NCBI RefSeq assembly: GCF_035984415.1
Contig: NZ_CP130720.1
Coordinates: 2,852,001 to 2,916,000 of the forward strand
Length of the DNA stretch: 64,000 nucleotides
Reading direction: 5' to 3'
Source of the DNA: Streptomyces sp. NBC_01296
GTDB lineage: Bacteria > Actinomycetota > Actinomycetes > Streptomycetales > Streptomycetaceae
How positions within the stretch are numbered: the first letter of the stretch is position 1; every line of letters starts with the position of its first letter. Shown piece after piece: positions 1 through 8,935 of this stretch. Below the pieces are notes generated by a model. The model made no database searches, was not told the DNA's origin, and was given only the letters and a program-made list of their open reading frames with translations. The translations under genes and the position numbers were made by a program.

Positions 1-675
1 GTCACGGTCGCGGGCATCGGCTACCGGCCCGAGGAGTACGAGCAGCACGGCGTCGAGTGGGGCCGGCGGGGCAGGCTCCAGGACGAGCTGCTGGAGACCC
101 TGCTGAAGGCGTGGACCGGCGAGCCGTTCACGTTCCGCGGCCGGACGGTACGGGTGACCCCGACGCCGTTCACACAGCCGCACCCGCTGCTCCTGGTCGG
201 CGGCAGCTCCCGGGCGGCGGCCCGGCGCGCGGCGCGGCTCGGGCTGCCGTTCTTCCCCAGCGCGCACCTGCCGGAGCTGGAGGCGTACTACCAGGCGCAG
301 CTCGCGGAGCACGGGACGGAGGGCTTCTGCATGATGCCGGCGGCCGAGACCCCGCTGCTGCACATCGCGCAGGACCCGGACCGGGTGTGGGCCGAGTACG
401 GCGACCGCTTCCTGCACGAGGCGGGCATGTACGCGTCCTGGCAGTCGAAGGACATCCGCAGCGCCGTACGGTCGGCCGCGCGCTCGGTGGCGGAGCTGCG
501 CGCGGAGGGCGTGTACCGGGTCCTGACCCCGGACGAGGCGGTCGCGTACGCCCGGGGCGCGGGCGAGGCGGGGAACCTGGTGCTGCACCCGCTGTGCGGC
601 GGGATGCCGCTGGACGAGGGCTGGCGCAGCCTGCACCTGCTGTGCGAACAGGTGCTGCCCCGGCTCAAGGACTGA
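1..675 (+). CDS. LLM-class flavin-dependent oxidoreductase (5' end outside window)
   Basis: The reading frame is open from base 1 to a TGA at 673-675, so only the C-terminal 224 residues are present. The visible part resembles the C-terminal half of bacterial luciferase-like (TIM-barrel) oxidoreductases: a GIGYRPEEYEQ-type stretch at the very start, then a helix rich in LxETLLKAWTGEPFTF, then TQPHPLLLVGGSSRAAARRAA, the usual strand-helix near the end of the barrel. Members use FMN or F420 as cofactor, and the substrate cannot be told from this fragment. It converges on the transporter that follows on the other strand, only 49 bases away. The fold is fairly sure, the substrate unknown. Confidence 0.8.
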   Translation, partial: VTVAGIGYRPEEYEQHGVEWGRRGRLQDELLETLLKAWTGEPFTFRGRTVRVTPTPFTQPHPLLLVGGSSRAAARRAARLGLPFFPSAHLPELEAYYQAQLAEHGTEGFCMMPAAETPLLHIAQDPDRVWAEYGDRFLHEAGMYASWQSKDIRSAVRSAARSVAELRAEGVYRVLTPDEAVAYARGAGEAGNLVLHPLCGGMPLDEGWRSLHLLCEQVLPRLKD

Positions 676-724
676 GCGGGGGCAGCACCTGCCGTAAGAG
701 GAGAGGGGGTGTTGGCGGGGGTGG

Positions 725-2161
725 TTACCCCATCTCCTCCAACGCCTTGCCCTTGGTCTCCGGCACCCACTTGAGGATGAACGGGATCGAGAGCACGGCG
801 AAGACCGTGTAGATGACGTACGCGCCGGACAGGCTCCAGTCGGACAGCGACGGGAACGAGACGGTGATGACCCAGTTGGCGATCCACTGGGCGGAGGCGG
901 CCACGCCGAGGGCGGCGGCGCGGATGCGGTTGGGGAACATCTCGCCGAGCAGCACCCAGACCACCACGCCCCACGAGAGGGCGAAGAAGAGCACGAAGCA
1001 GTGCGCGGCGATCAGCGCGATCGTGCCCTGGGTGTCCGGCATGGTGATGTTGTCGCCGGTGCCCTCGGTGAAGGAGAAGGCCCAGGCGCAGACGCCGAGG
1101 GAGATCGCCATGCCGACCGAGCCGATGAGGGCGAGCGGCTTGCGGCCGATCCGGTCGACGAAGATCATCGCGATCACCGTGCCGATGATGTTGATGATCG
1201 ACGTGGTGAAGGAGTAGAGGAACGAGCTGGAGGGGTCGATGCCGACGGACTGCCACAGCGAGGAGCTGTAGTAGAAGATCACGTTGATGCCGACGAGCTG
1301 CTGGAAGACGGACAGTCCGATGCCGATCCAGACGATGGGCAGGAAGCCGAAGCGCCCGCCGAGCAGGTCCTTGAAGGTGGACTTGTGCTCGGAGTGCATG
1401 GCGTGCTCGATCTCCGAGACGCGCGCATCCAGGTCGATCTTCGAGCCCTCGACCTCGCTCAGCACCTTCTTGGCCTCGTCGGTACGGCCGACCGAGACCA
1501 GGAAGCGGGGGGACTCCGGGATGACGAAGGACATCATCCCGTAGAGCACGGCCGGGACGACCATGACGCCGAGCATCCACTGCCAGGCTTCGAGGCCGCC
1601 GATCTCGCCGCGCTGGTCGCCGTCGGCGAGGTTCAGGATCCCCCAGTTGACGAGCTGGGAGACGGCGATGCCGATGACGATCGCGGCCTGCTGGAAGGAG
1701 GCGAGCCGGCCGCGGTAGGCGGCCGGGGAGACCTCGGCGATGTAGGCGGGGCCGATGACGGAGGCCATGCCGATGCCGAAGCCGCCGATGACGCGCCATA
1801 CGGCGAGGTCCCAGAGGGCGAAGGGGAGGGCCGAGCCGATCGCGCTGGCGGTGAACAGGACGGCGGCGATCTGCATGCAGCGGATTCGGCCGATCCGGTC
1901 GGCGATGCGGCCGGCGGTGGCGGCGCCGAGCGCGCAGCCGATCAGCGCGGCGGCGATCACCTGGGCGAGTGCGGCCGACCCGATGTCGAACCGCTCGCGG
2001 ATGGCGACGACGGCCCCGTTGATGACCGAGCTGTCATAGCCGAAGAGGAAGCCGCCCATGGCGGCCGCGGCGGCGATGAAGATGACGTGCCCGAGGTGGT
2101 CGGGGTGGGCGGCCCGGCCGCCGCCGCCCGGCACCGGCGCCTGCGCTGTGCTGCTGGTCAA
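725..2161 (-). CDS. MFS sugar:proton symporter (sugar porter family)
   Basis: A 478-residue membrane protein of the sugar porter branch of the major facilitator superfamily. It likely imports a hexose or pentose with protons. Family marks are visible: GGFLFGYDSSVING in the first membrane helix, GRIADRIGR in the loop after helix 2, PESPRFL near residue 217 at the end of the N-terminal six-helix bundle, a QQLVGIN-type stretch in helix 7, and PETKG close to the C terminus. I placed the start at a TTG (2159-2161) because GCAGGAG lies six bases upstream (2168-2174). A longer frame to 2248 exists, but its extra residues look non-coding. It is monocistronic, and no adjacent catabolic genes reveal the sugar. 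Confidence 0.9.
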   Translation of the reverse strand: MTSSTAQAPVPGGGGRAAHPDHLGHVIFIAAAAAMGGFLFGYDSSVINGAVVAIRERFDIGSAALAQVIAAALIGCALGAATAGRIADRIGRIRCMQIAAVLFTASAIGSALPFALWDLAVWRVIGGFGIGMASVIGPAYIAEVSPAAYRGRLASFQQAAIVIGIAVSQLVNWGILNLADGDQRGEIGGLEAWQWMLGVMVVPAVLYGMMSFVIPESPRFLVSVGRTDEAKKVLSEVEGSKIDLDARVSEIEHAMHSEHKSTFKDLLGGRFGFLPIVWIGIGLSVFQQLVGINVIFYYSSSLWQSVGIDPSSSFLYSFTTSIINIIGTVIAMIFVDRIGRKPLALIGSVGMAISLGVCAWAFSFTEGTGDNITMPDTQGTIALIAAHCFVLFFALSWGVVVWVLLGEMFPNRIRAAALGVAASAQWIANWVITVSFPSLSDWSLSGAYVIYTVFAVLSIPFILKWVPETKGKALEEMG

Positions 2162-2365
2162 GGTCTGCTCCTGCGGTGCCCGGCTGCGGTGACGGGCTGG
2201 GTGGGGGTGGTTCCTTCCAGTGGCGCACAGCTGAAGATCCGGCACCACCCGAAGGGGAAAGGCAGCGGGAGCGAGCCTATGTGTTCAGTTCTTGAAGTCA
2301 AGAGGCAGAGAGAAGTTCACTTGCCCAGTTGCCGAGGGTGGGGCCATTCACTTCTCGAACGAACA

Positions 2366-2409
2366 GGTGGGTGGGTGGGTGGGTCGGTCGGTCGGTCGGT
2401 CGGTCGGTC
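2366..2409. repeat. Tetranucleotide microsatellite (GGTG x4, GGTC x7)
   Basis: Eleven uninterrupted tetranucleotide units: four GGTG then seven GGTC on the plus strand. The smc stop codon (TGA, complement of 2408-2410) is made from the last GGTC unit plus the next base, so the array begins exactly at the 3' end of smc. Changes in copy number would alter the 3' untranslated region but should leave the protein intact. Confidence 0.95.
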
Positions 2410-5400
2410 AGCGAAGTCGCTGGCTGATGACCTTGGAGACGCCGTCGCCCTGCATGGAGACGCCGTACAGCGCGTCGGCGACCTCCATCGTCCGCTTCTG
2501 GTGCGTGATGACGATCAGCTGGGAGCTCTCCTGCAGCTCCTCCATGATCCGGATCAGCCGCTGCAGGTTGGTGTCGTCGAGCGCCGCCTCGACCTCGTCC
2601 ATCACGTAGAACGGGCTGGGCCGGGCCTTGAAGATGGACACCAGCAGGGCGACGGCCGTCAGCGACCGCTCGCCGCCGGAGAGCAGGGAGAGCCGCTTGA
2701 CCTTCTTGCCGGGCGGCCGGGCCTCCACGTCCACGCCGGTGGTCAGCATGTTGTCGGGGTCGGTGAGGATCAGCCGGCCCTCGCCGCCGGGGAAAAGCCG
2801 CGAGAACACCCCCTCGAACTGCCGGGCCGTGTCCCGGTAGGCCTCGGTGAACACCTGCTCGACGCGCTCGTCGACCTCCTTCACGACCTGAAGGAGGTCG
2901 GCCCTGGTCTTGCGCAGGTCCTCGAGCTGCTCGCTCAGGAACCGGTGGCGCTCCTCCAGCGCCGCGAACTCCTCCAGGGCGAGCGGGTTGATCTTGCCGA
3001 GCTGCTGGTACGCGCGCTCGGCCGCCTTGAGCCGCTTCTCCTGCCGGGCGCGTACGAAGGGCCCCGGCTCGGCCTCCTCGTCCGGGTCCTCGCCCTCGGC
3101 GGGCGGGCCCGGCGGCACCGGCTGGTCCGGCCCGTACTCGGCGACGAGACCGGCGGCCTCCATCCCGAACTCCTCCAGCGCACGCGACTCCACCTGCTCG
3201 ATGCGCAGCCGCTTCTCGGCGCCGAGCACCTCCCCGCGGTGTACGGAGTCGGTGAGCTTGTCGAGCTCGCCCTTGAGGTCGCGGCCGCGGGTCCGGGCCT
3301 CGCCGAGCTCCCGCTCGCGCAGGCCCTTGGCGTATTCGGCGGCGGCGCGCTCCTGTTCGGCCCGGCGCAGCGAGACCTCCAGGTGCGCGAGCAGCTGCCG
3401 GGCTCCGTCGGCGACGGCGCGGGCCACCTCGGCCTCGTGGCGCAGCCGTGCCCGGCGGCGCTCGGCGCGGGCCCGGGCCTCCCGCTCGGCGCGGGCCCCG
3501 CGGTCCAGGGAATCCGCCCGCCCGGCCAGCCCCTTGACCCGCTCCTCATGGGTTCTGAGCTGGAGGCGGGCCTCCATCTCGGTCTGCCGGGCGTTGGCCC
3601 CGTCGGCGGCGAGCCGGTCCCGCACCGCGGTGTCGGGCTCCTCCTCGCCGCTCCCGACGGGGTCGTTCTCCTCGGCGACGGCCAGCCGTTCGGCGCACTC
3701 CTCGACGTCGGCCAGCGCCTGCTCCAGCGCGTCCTGGGCCTTGGCCGCGGCGGCGGCGCTGCGCTCGGCCTCGCCGGCGGCCCCCTTCGCCTGCCCGGCG
3801 AGCCGCCCCAGCTGCTGCGCCACCCCGGCCCGTGCCTGCTCCCCGGCCCGGCGGCGCTCGCCGATCTCCTCGACCCGCGCGACGAGTTCCCGGCGCAGGG
3901 CCTGGGCAGCGTCCCGGCCGGCACCGAGCTCGACGCACTGCGCATCGAGCCGTACGAGCTCACCCTCCGCCTCATCGACGGCCGCCTGCACCTCGATCAG
4001 GCTCGGCGCCCCGGCGGAACCCCCGTGCGCGAGGTGCGCGCCGAGCACGTCCCCGTCGAGGGTCACGGCCACCAGGTCGGGCCGCGCCCCGACGACCCGT
4101 TCGGCCTCGTCGAGCGTCCCGACGACTACGTGCTCCCGCAACACCCAGGCCACGGCCCGCACCACACCGGCGTCCCCCTGCACCAGCTCGCCGGCCGCCG
4201 GCCCCGGCCCGCCGGCCGGGGACCCGTGACCCGACCCGGCCGCCACGGCGCCGAGGCCGGAGCCTGCGTCGGGCAACGCCCCGGGCGTGGACCCCTGGTC
4301 CTCGCGCCGTGCGGGCGACCCCGGCCCGACCGTCGCTCGAGCCATCGGGCCCGCGGCGGAGCGCAGGCCCTCGGACCCCGCGTGCGACACCGGCCCCGCG
4401 CCCGCTGCGGAGCCCCCGGCAGCGGACGCCTGGGGGCCGGTGCCGGGAACGGAGTCCCGGTCAGGCCCTCCCAGCTCCGCCGGCGTTGGAGGCGCGGGGG
4501 CCGGGGCGGAGTCACGCCACGCGGCGGAGCCGCATGGCGCGGTGCCGTGGGAAGGAGCGGGGTGGGGGAAAGCTCCCGCCGACCCGACCCCGTCGGCCGC
4601 GAACTCCCCCGGGACCGGGGGCTCGGCCGAGGGGCCCGCCGCGCCCGGGCCACCCGCGCCGGCGGCGCTCCCGCCTGCCGAGCCGCCCCGGCCGTCCGAG
4701 CCGACGGCCACGGCCTGCCCCGGAAGCGGGGTTCCGGCCGAAGAGCCCGCCGGGTACACGGCATCCGCGGCAGCCGGACCCGCCGGGCCGCCCGTGGTCA
4801 ACGCCCGGCTCGGGAACGGGATCCCGGCCTCCGGAGCCCCGGCGTCCGCGTCGGCAGGGGTCCGACCCGCCGGGACCGCGGCATCCGCACCCGCGAAGGA
4901 CCGGCCCGGGAGCGGGGTCTCGGCATCCGCGAAGGCCTCTCCCCTCGGGCCGCCCGCCCATGCCTGGCCCTGGATCGGGATTCCGGCCGACGGGTCCGCC
5001 GGGGCGGGGGTGATCAGGAACGTGGCCCGGCCCGCATCCGCGTCCCGCAGGTGCCGGATGGCTCCGGCCGCCGCGCCCGGGGAGGCCACCGCCAGCGCGT
5101 CCGCCGCGGAGCCCAGCGCCGCCGCCACCGCGACCTCGTACCCCGGGGTCACCGACAGCCGCTCCGCCGCCGGCCCCAGCAGCCCCGCCAGCCGCTCCCG
5201 CACCGCGAGCAGCGCCCCGGTGCCGTCCTTCCTCCGCAGCCCCAGCGCCAGCGCGTCCCGCCGCGCCGACACCGCCGCCCTCGACTTCTCCGCTGCCGTC
5301 ACCGCGTCCCGCGCTGCCGTCTGCGCGGCCTCCGCCGCCGCGAGCTCCGCCCGGGCCGCCGCGTACTCCTCGTCCACCGCCGGGTCCTCGAGCCCGCCGA

Positions 5401-6715
5401 CCTCCTCGGCCAGCGCCTCGTACTCCGCCTGCGCGGCCCCGGCCCGGGACTCGGCCTCGTCCCGCGCCGCCACCAGCCGGTCGATCTCCGCCTGCGCGGC
5501 CCCCGCCCGGGACCGGGCAGCGCCCAGCCGCCCCGTCAGCCGGGCCAGCCCCTCACGCCGGTCGGCGATGGCCCGCGCGGCGTCCCGCAGCCGACGCTCC
5601 TCCCCGGCCAGCGACCGCTCCAGCTCGGCCCGGTGCTCGACCGTGTCCTCCAGCGCCCGCGAGGCCGCCTCCAGCGCGGCCGTCAGCTCCGCCTCCTGCT
5701 CGCGGATCCGCGCGGCCTCCCGCTCCATGTCCTGCGGATCGCGGCCCCGCCGCTCCTCCTCGGCCGGAGCCGAGGCCGACTTGACCCGCGCGTCGGCCAG
5801 GGACGCAGTCCCCCGTACCCGCTCGGCCAGCTGCGACAGCTCGTACCAGGTCTGCTGGGCCCGCTGGAGCCGCGGCGTCAACTGCCGCACCGTTTCCTCC
5901 AGCTGCCCCTCCCGCCGCAGCGCGTCCGCGAGCTGGGCCTCGGCCGCCTCCTTGCGCTCCTTCAGCGCCGCCTCGTCCGCGATCTCCGCGTCGAGCGCGC
6001 CCCGCAGCGTGACCAGGTCGTCGGCGAGCAGCCGCAGCCGCGCGTCGCGCAGGTCGGCCTGGATGACGGCGGCCCGCCGGGCCACCGCGGCCTGCCGCCC
6101 CAGCGGCTTCAGCTGGCGCCGCAGTTCTTCGTTGAGGTCCTGCACGCGCGCCAGATTGGCCTGCATCGCGTCCAGCTTCCGCAGCGCCTTCTCTTTGCGC
6201 TTGCGGTGCTTGAGTACGCCGGCCGCTTCCTCGATGAAGGCGCGGCGTCCCATCGGATCGGCGTGCAGGACGGAGTCCAGCTGGCCCTGGCCGACGATGA
6301 CGTGCATCTCGCGGCCGATGCCGGAGTCGGAGAGCAGCTCCTGGATGTCGAGCAGCCGGCAGGTGTCGCCGTTGATCTGGTACTCGCTGCTGCCGCCGCG
6401 GAACATGATCCGCGTGATGGTGACCTCGGCGTACTCGATCGGCAGGGCGCCGTCGGAGTTGTCGATGGTGAGCGAGACCTCGGCGCGCCCGAGCGGCGGC
6501 CGCCCGGTGGTCCCGGCGAAGATGACGTCCTCCATCTTGCCGCCGCGCAGGGACTTGGCACCCTGCTCCCCCATGACCCAGGACAGCGCGTCCACCACAT
6601 TGGACTTGCCCGAGCCGTTCGGGCCCACGACGCAGGTGATACCGGGCTCGAAGCGCAGGGTGGTTGCAGAGGCGAAGGACTTGAAGCCACGCAGGGTCAG
6701 GGACTTGAGGTGCAC
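2408..6715 (-). CDS. smc: Chromosome segregation ATPase SMC with long hinge insertion
   Basis: Structural maintenance of chromosomes protein, the core ATPase of bacterial condensin. It acts with ScpA and ScpB on the nucleoid to organise and segregate chromosomes. The N-terminal ATPase half has the Walker A motif GPNGSGKSN at residues 31-39. Long coiled-coil arms flank a hinge. The C-terminal half has the signature LSGGERS near residue 1345 and Walker B FYVMDEVEAALDD near residue 1368. At 1435 residues it is about 250 longer than the usual 1,180-1,190. The excess lies in one block inside the hinge (about residues 567-838), rich in Gly, Ala and Pro. The start is GTG at 6713-6715, giving the classical MHLKSLTLRGFKSFA beginning. 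The next gene upstream is separated by a terminator hairpin, so smc probably has its own promoter. Confidence 0.96.
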   Translation of the reverse strand: MHLKSLTLRGFKSFASATTLRFEPGITCVVGPNGSGKSNVVDALSWVMGEQGAKSLRGGKMEDVIFAGTTGRPPLGRAEVSLTIDNSDGALPIEYAEVTITRIMFRGGSSEYQINGDTCRLLDIQELLSDSGIGREMHVIVGQGQLDSVLHADPMGRRAFIEEAAGVLKHRKRKEKALRKLDAMQANLARVQDLNEELRRQLKPLGRQAAVARRAAVIQADLRDARLRLLADDLVTLRGALDAEIADEAALKERKEAAEAQLADALRREGQLEETVRQLTPRLQRAQQTWYELSQLAERVRGTASLADARVKSASAPAEEERRGRDPQDMEREAARIREQEAELTAALEAASRALEDTVEHRAELERSLAGEERRLRDAARAIADRREGLARLTGRLGAARSRAGAAQAEIDRLVAARDEAESRAGAAQAEYEALAEEVGGLEDPAVDEEYAAARAELAAAEAAQTAARDAVTAAEKSRAAVSARRDALALGLRRKDGTGALLAVRERLAGLLGPAAERLSVTPGYEVAVAAALGSAADALAVASPGAAAGAIRHLRDADAGRATFLITPAPADPSAGIPIQGQAWAGGPRGEAFADAETPLPGRSFAGADAAVPAGRTPADADAGAPEAGIPFPSRALTTGGPAGPAAADAVYPAGSSAGTPLPGQAVAVGSDGRGGSAGGSAAGAGGPGAAGPSAEPPVPGEFAADGVGSAGAFPHPAPSHGTAPCGSAAWRDSAPAPAPPTPAELGGPDRDSVPGTGPQASAAGGSAAGAGPVSHAGSEGLRSAAGPMARATVGPGSPARREDQGSTPGALPDAGSGLGAVAAGSGHGSPAGGPGPAAGELVQGDAGVVRAVAWVLREHVVVGTLDEAERVVGARPDLVAVTLDGDVLGAHLAHGGSAGAPSLIEVQAAVDEAEGELVRLDAQCVELGAGRDAAQALRRELVARVEEIGERRRAGEQARAGVAQQLGRLAGQAKGAAGEAERSAAAAAKAQDALEQALADVEECAERLAVAEENDPVGSGEEEPDTAVRDRLAADGANARQTEMEARLQLRTHEERVKGLAGRADSLDRGARAEREARARAERRRARLRHEAEVARAVADGARQLLAHLEVSLRRAEQERAAAEYAKGLRERELGEARTRGRDLKGELDKLTDSVHRGEVLGAEKRLRIEQVESRALEEFGMEAAGLVAEYGPDQPVPPGPPAEGEDPDEEAEPGPFVRARQEKRLKAAERAYQQLGKINPLALEEFAALEERHRFLSEQLEDLRKTRADLLQVVKEVDERVEQVFTEAYRDTARQFEGVFSRLFPGGEGRLILTDPDNMLTTGVDVEARPPGKKVKRLSLLSGGERSLTAVALLVSIFKARPSPFYVMDEVEAALDDTNLQRLIRIMEELQESSQLIVITHQKRTMEVADALYGVSMQGDGVSKVISQRLR
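4200..5015 (-). repeat. Degenerate Gly/Ala/Pro-rich repeats inserted in the SMC hinge
   Basis: Within smc, about 270 codons interrupt the hinge between DAGRATFLITPA and GVVRAVAWVLREHVVVGTLD, both recognisable hinge sequence. The block carries a loose repeated peptide theme: AGIPIQG, ETPLPGRSFAGAD, AGIPFPSR, AGTPLPGQAVA, EPPVPGEFAA, DSVPGTGP. At DNA level the plus strand shows recurring CGGGAACGGGATCCCGGCC-like and GCATCCGCG words, for example near 4726, 4814, 4911 and 4972. The edges are approximate. It stays in frame and is probably disordered. Confidence 0.75.
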
Positions 6716-6858
6716 GCCGCCGGACTCTACCTTTCGCGTTCGGTTTCACCCATGAAGGTGCAGGGCACAACTGACGTTAAAGGAATCGGCCCCCCACCTG
6801 GCCCAACGTGCTCGCGCACGAATGGCCCGATGGTCGCTGACGTGGTGGTCAAAGAAAG

Positions 6859-6880
6859 AAGGGACGCCGGAGCGTCCCTT
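6859..6880 (-). terminator. Intrinsic terminator between the 71-residue gene and smc
   Basis: Perfect 9-bp stem AAGGGACGC / GCGTCCCTT with a 4-base loop, followed on the minus strand by a T-rich tail (TTCTTTCTTT). It would end transcription of the coiled-coil gene before smc. Confidence 0.75.
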
Positions 6881-6935
6881 GCAGATCATGCGGGGCTGGA
6901 GTCGAGCGACGAGTTGAGCGCGGATCAGATGAGCG

Positions 6936-7151
6936 TCAGGTGAGCGCAGGCTCCGCCTGGGGTACGTCGATGTCGATGCGGTCCAGCAGCGAGTCTCCGT
7001 GCTGAGCGGCGGCCGCATTCAGCGCGTCGTTTTCGGACTGAATCCGTGTGAGCTCGGACTCGAGGTCCTGGACGCGCTGCTGAAGCCGTCGCATCTCGGC
7101 GAGGAGTCGCGGATCGGAACCGCCGACGTAACCGAGAAGCGCCTTTGCCAT
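6936..7151 (-). CDS. Conserved small coiled-coil protein
   Basis: A 71-residue protein beginning MAKALLGYVGGSDPRLLAEM. Residues 14-45 form a clear heptad pattern (LLAEMRRLQQRVQDLESEL), so a short coiled coil is likely, followed by an acidic tail ending DVPQAEPALT. I recall similar small proteins beside smc in other streptomycetes, but their function is not known to me. The ATG at 7149-7151 has GGAGG ten bases upstream. The frame is open further upstream, but that extension reads like spacer. Its place between acylphosphatase and smc, with a terminator after it, suggests a single-gene or acyP-linked unit. No catalytic or DNA-binding motif is visible. Confidence 0.8.
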   Translation of the reverse strand: MAKALLGYVGGSDPRLLAEMRRLQQRVQDLESELTRIQSENDALNAAAAQHGDSLLDRIDIDVPQAEPALT

Positions 7152-7517
7152 GATGGATGGTCCTCCACACTGAGTGACCGACCGAAGCGGTGTGGGTCGT
7201 GAGGGAATCGCACCCGCGGATGTCCGGCAGCGACTGTCAGTCACTGCACGCGTTCTTTTGCTAACACGCCTACTGTCAGCACTGCCAAACAGCTCAGGTG
7301 CGCGGGGCTTCCAGCGTCTCACCAAAAAGTTTGACGGTCAACACGATCACGCCCCGTATCCGCGGTCGGCCCGGCTCTCCCAAGGGACGTGGAGATCGTC
7401 CGCTGCTTCGAGCCTTCCACGGTTCGGGCCGGCCGGCAACGCGTCGACGGCGAACGCGCAGATCCGACCGGGTGCGGACCGTCGAGAGATGCGATCAGTG
7501 CATGATCGGTCGATCGG
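7152..7517. other. Gene-free stretch between the coiled-coil gene and acyP
   Basis: No convincing protein or RNA gene. It holds the ribosome site of the 71-residue gene at its left edge and presumably its promoter. A short palindromic word TTGACGGTCAA occurs near 7332, but I could not pair it with a well-spaced -10 element. Confidence 0.5.
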
Positions 7518-7799
7518 TCACCGGATGGCGAAACCGTCGTAGCCACCGCGCGGTGTGCCCCAGATCTCTGTCACTCCGTCCACCCTCCCGGGCGTGTCGG
7601 CGGAGCGCAGCCAGTCGAGCAGCCGGTGGCAATTCTCACGTTGACCTTCGGCCACGACCTGCACTCGTCCGTCGTCGAGGTTGAGCGCGAACCCGACGAC
7701 TCCACCGATCTCCAGCGCATTGGCCCTGGTGAACCAGCGGAAGCCCACTCCCTGTACACGGCCGCGCACCCACGCGGTCAGGCGGACATCTTCATTCAT
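7518..7799 (-). CDS. acyP: Acylphosphatase
   Basis: A 93-residue protein of the small acylphosphatase fold, which hydrolyses carboxyl-phosphate bonds such as 1,3-bisphosphoglycerate or acetyl phosphate in the cytoplasm. The two catalytic elements are visible: the phosphate loop with its arginine in [16 protein letters not shown] (about residues 13-28), and the conserved asparagine in [12 protein letters not shown] (about residue 40). Length is typical (90-100). The start is ATG at 7797-7799. It lies upstream of the small coiled-coil gene and smc on the same strand, with 366 bases between it and the next gene, so strict co-transcription is not certain. Confidence 0.95.
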   Translation of the reverse strand: MNEDVRLTAWVRGRVQGVGFRWFTRANALEIGGVVGFALNLDDGRVQVVAEGQRENCHRLLDWLRSADTPGRVDGVTEIWGTPRGGYDGFAIR

Positions 7800-7876
7800 G
7801 CGTGAACGCTAACCGGGCAAAGAGTTTCGGCCCACATCGCCCCCGCGCCCCATGGCGTACAGTCGCGCAGCAATGA

Positions 7877-7896
7877 ACTCACCCATTTGGGTGAGT
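7877..7896. promoter_or_regulatory. Operator-like perfect dyad upstream of the CAP-domain gene
   Basis: ACTCACCCA (7877-7885), spacer TT, TGGGTGAGT (7888-7896): two perfect 9-bp arms 37 bases before the start codon of the CAP-domain gene and 77 bases from the divergent acyP start. Size and symmetry suit a dimeric repressor. The regulator is unknown. Confidence 0.6.
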
Positions 7897-7933
7897 AAGG
7901 GATGATCTTGACCTGCAAGGAAGGTACGGGCCG

Positions 7934-8839
7934 ATGGGACGCCACCGACTCCCCGCCCCGCCGGACCACGGCGACAAGCGCCGCGCCCTCGTACGGGGCG
8001 GCCTGCTGGGCGTTGCCGTGGCCGTCGCCCTGGGCACCGCGGCCGTGACCACCGGCATGGTGCCGGTCAGCACCTCCTTCCCCTATGTCGGCGTCACCGC
8101 CGACGGCCCGGCCGCCAAGACCCGGGCCGAGGCCGAGGCTTCGCCGAGCCCCGCCGCCGCGGTCGAGCAGCAGGGCGGCCTCGCCAACCTGTCGGGCCGC
8201 GCCTCCTCGGGTCCCGGGACGGGCAGCCCGTCCCCCTCGGCCTCCCCCTCGCCGTCGGCCTCTCCTTCCCCGTCGGCCTCGCCGAGCCCCTCCGCCTCGC
8301 CCACCCCCTCCGCCTCCGCCTCCGCTTCCGCCCCCGCTTCCGCCCCCGCCAAGGTGGCGCCGAAGCCGGCGAAGAAGCCGGTCCCGGTGCCGGTCCCGGT
8401 GCCGCCGAAGACGGCCGCGCCCAAGCCGCCGGCCCCGCCCGCCCCCACGCCCGACAACGGCCACTCCGCGGAGGAGTCCGCCGTGCTCACCCTGGTCAAC
8501 CAGGAGCGCGCGCAGGCCGGCTGCGGTCCGGTCCGGGCGAACCCGCCGCTCGCGGCGCTGGCCGGCGCCTTCAGCAAGGACATGGCCACCCGCGGCTTCT
8601 TCGACCACACCGACCCCGACGGGAACACCCCGTGGGACCGCGCCACCAACGCGGGCCTCTCCGGGCTCGGCGGCGAGAACATCGCCCGCGGCCAGGGTGA
8701 CGCCCAGGCGGTCATGAACGCGTGGATGAACAGCCCGGGCCACAAGGCGAACATCCTCAACTGCGAGTTCCGCACCCTGGGTGTCGGCGTCTACGTCTCG
8801 GCCGGCGGCCCCTGGTGGACGCAGGACTTCGGCTTCTAG
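7934..8839 (+). CDS. Exported CAP (SCP/PR-1) domain protein with Ser-Pro linker
   Basis: A 301-residue exported protein. Residues about 17-42 form a basic then hydrophobic stretch (RRALVRGGLLGVAVAVALG) that is a signal peptide or anchor. Residues about 65-170 are a low-complexity linker of Pro-Ser-Ala repeats (SPSPSASPSPSAS), then Lys/Pro/Val repeats typical of wall-spanning spacers. Residues about 178-301 are a CAP domain: VNQERAQAGCGPV, LAALAGAFSKDMATRGFFDHTDPDG, GENIARG, WMNSPGHKANILN and GVGVYV, with the family's two His and one Glu in place. CAP proteins in Gram-positives are secreted and often of unknown activity. A strong dyad sits just upstream, and the HxlR gene follows 96 bases downstream. 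Confidence 0.9.
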   Translation: MGRHRLPAPPDHGDKRRALVRGGLLGVAVAVALGTAAVTTGMVPVSTSFPYVGVTADGPAAKTRAEAEASPSPAAAVEQQGGLANLSGRASSGPGTGSPSPSASPSPSASPSPSASPSPSASPTPSASASASAPASAPAKVAPKPAKKPVPVPVPVPPKTAAPKPPAPPAPTPDNGHSAEESAVLTLVNQERAQAGCGPVRANPPLAALAGAFSKDMATRGFFDHTDPDGNTPWDRATNAGLSGLGGENIARGQGDAQAVMNAWMNSPGHKANILNCEFRTLGVGVYVSAGGPWWTQDFGF

Positions 8840-8935
8840 CCGCAGCAGCCGGGCCCCCGCGGCGCGCCCACCGAGCACTTACCGACCGAAAGCGCATGCT
8901 TCTGGCAAGCGCTGTGCGGAGTTAAGCTGGTCGCC

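Noticed and set aside
1001..6943. Very long plus-strand frame opposite the transporter and smc
   Set aside because: It is antisense to two clear genes (MFS transporter and SMC), carries no recognisable domain and shows the composition expected of a mirror frame in high-GC DNA.
8891..8916. Partial dyad GCTT-CTGGC-AAGC before the HxlR gene
   Set aside because: Arms are only four bases; too weak to call an operator.
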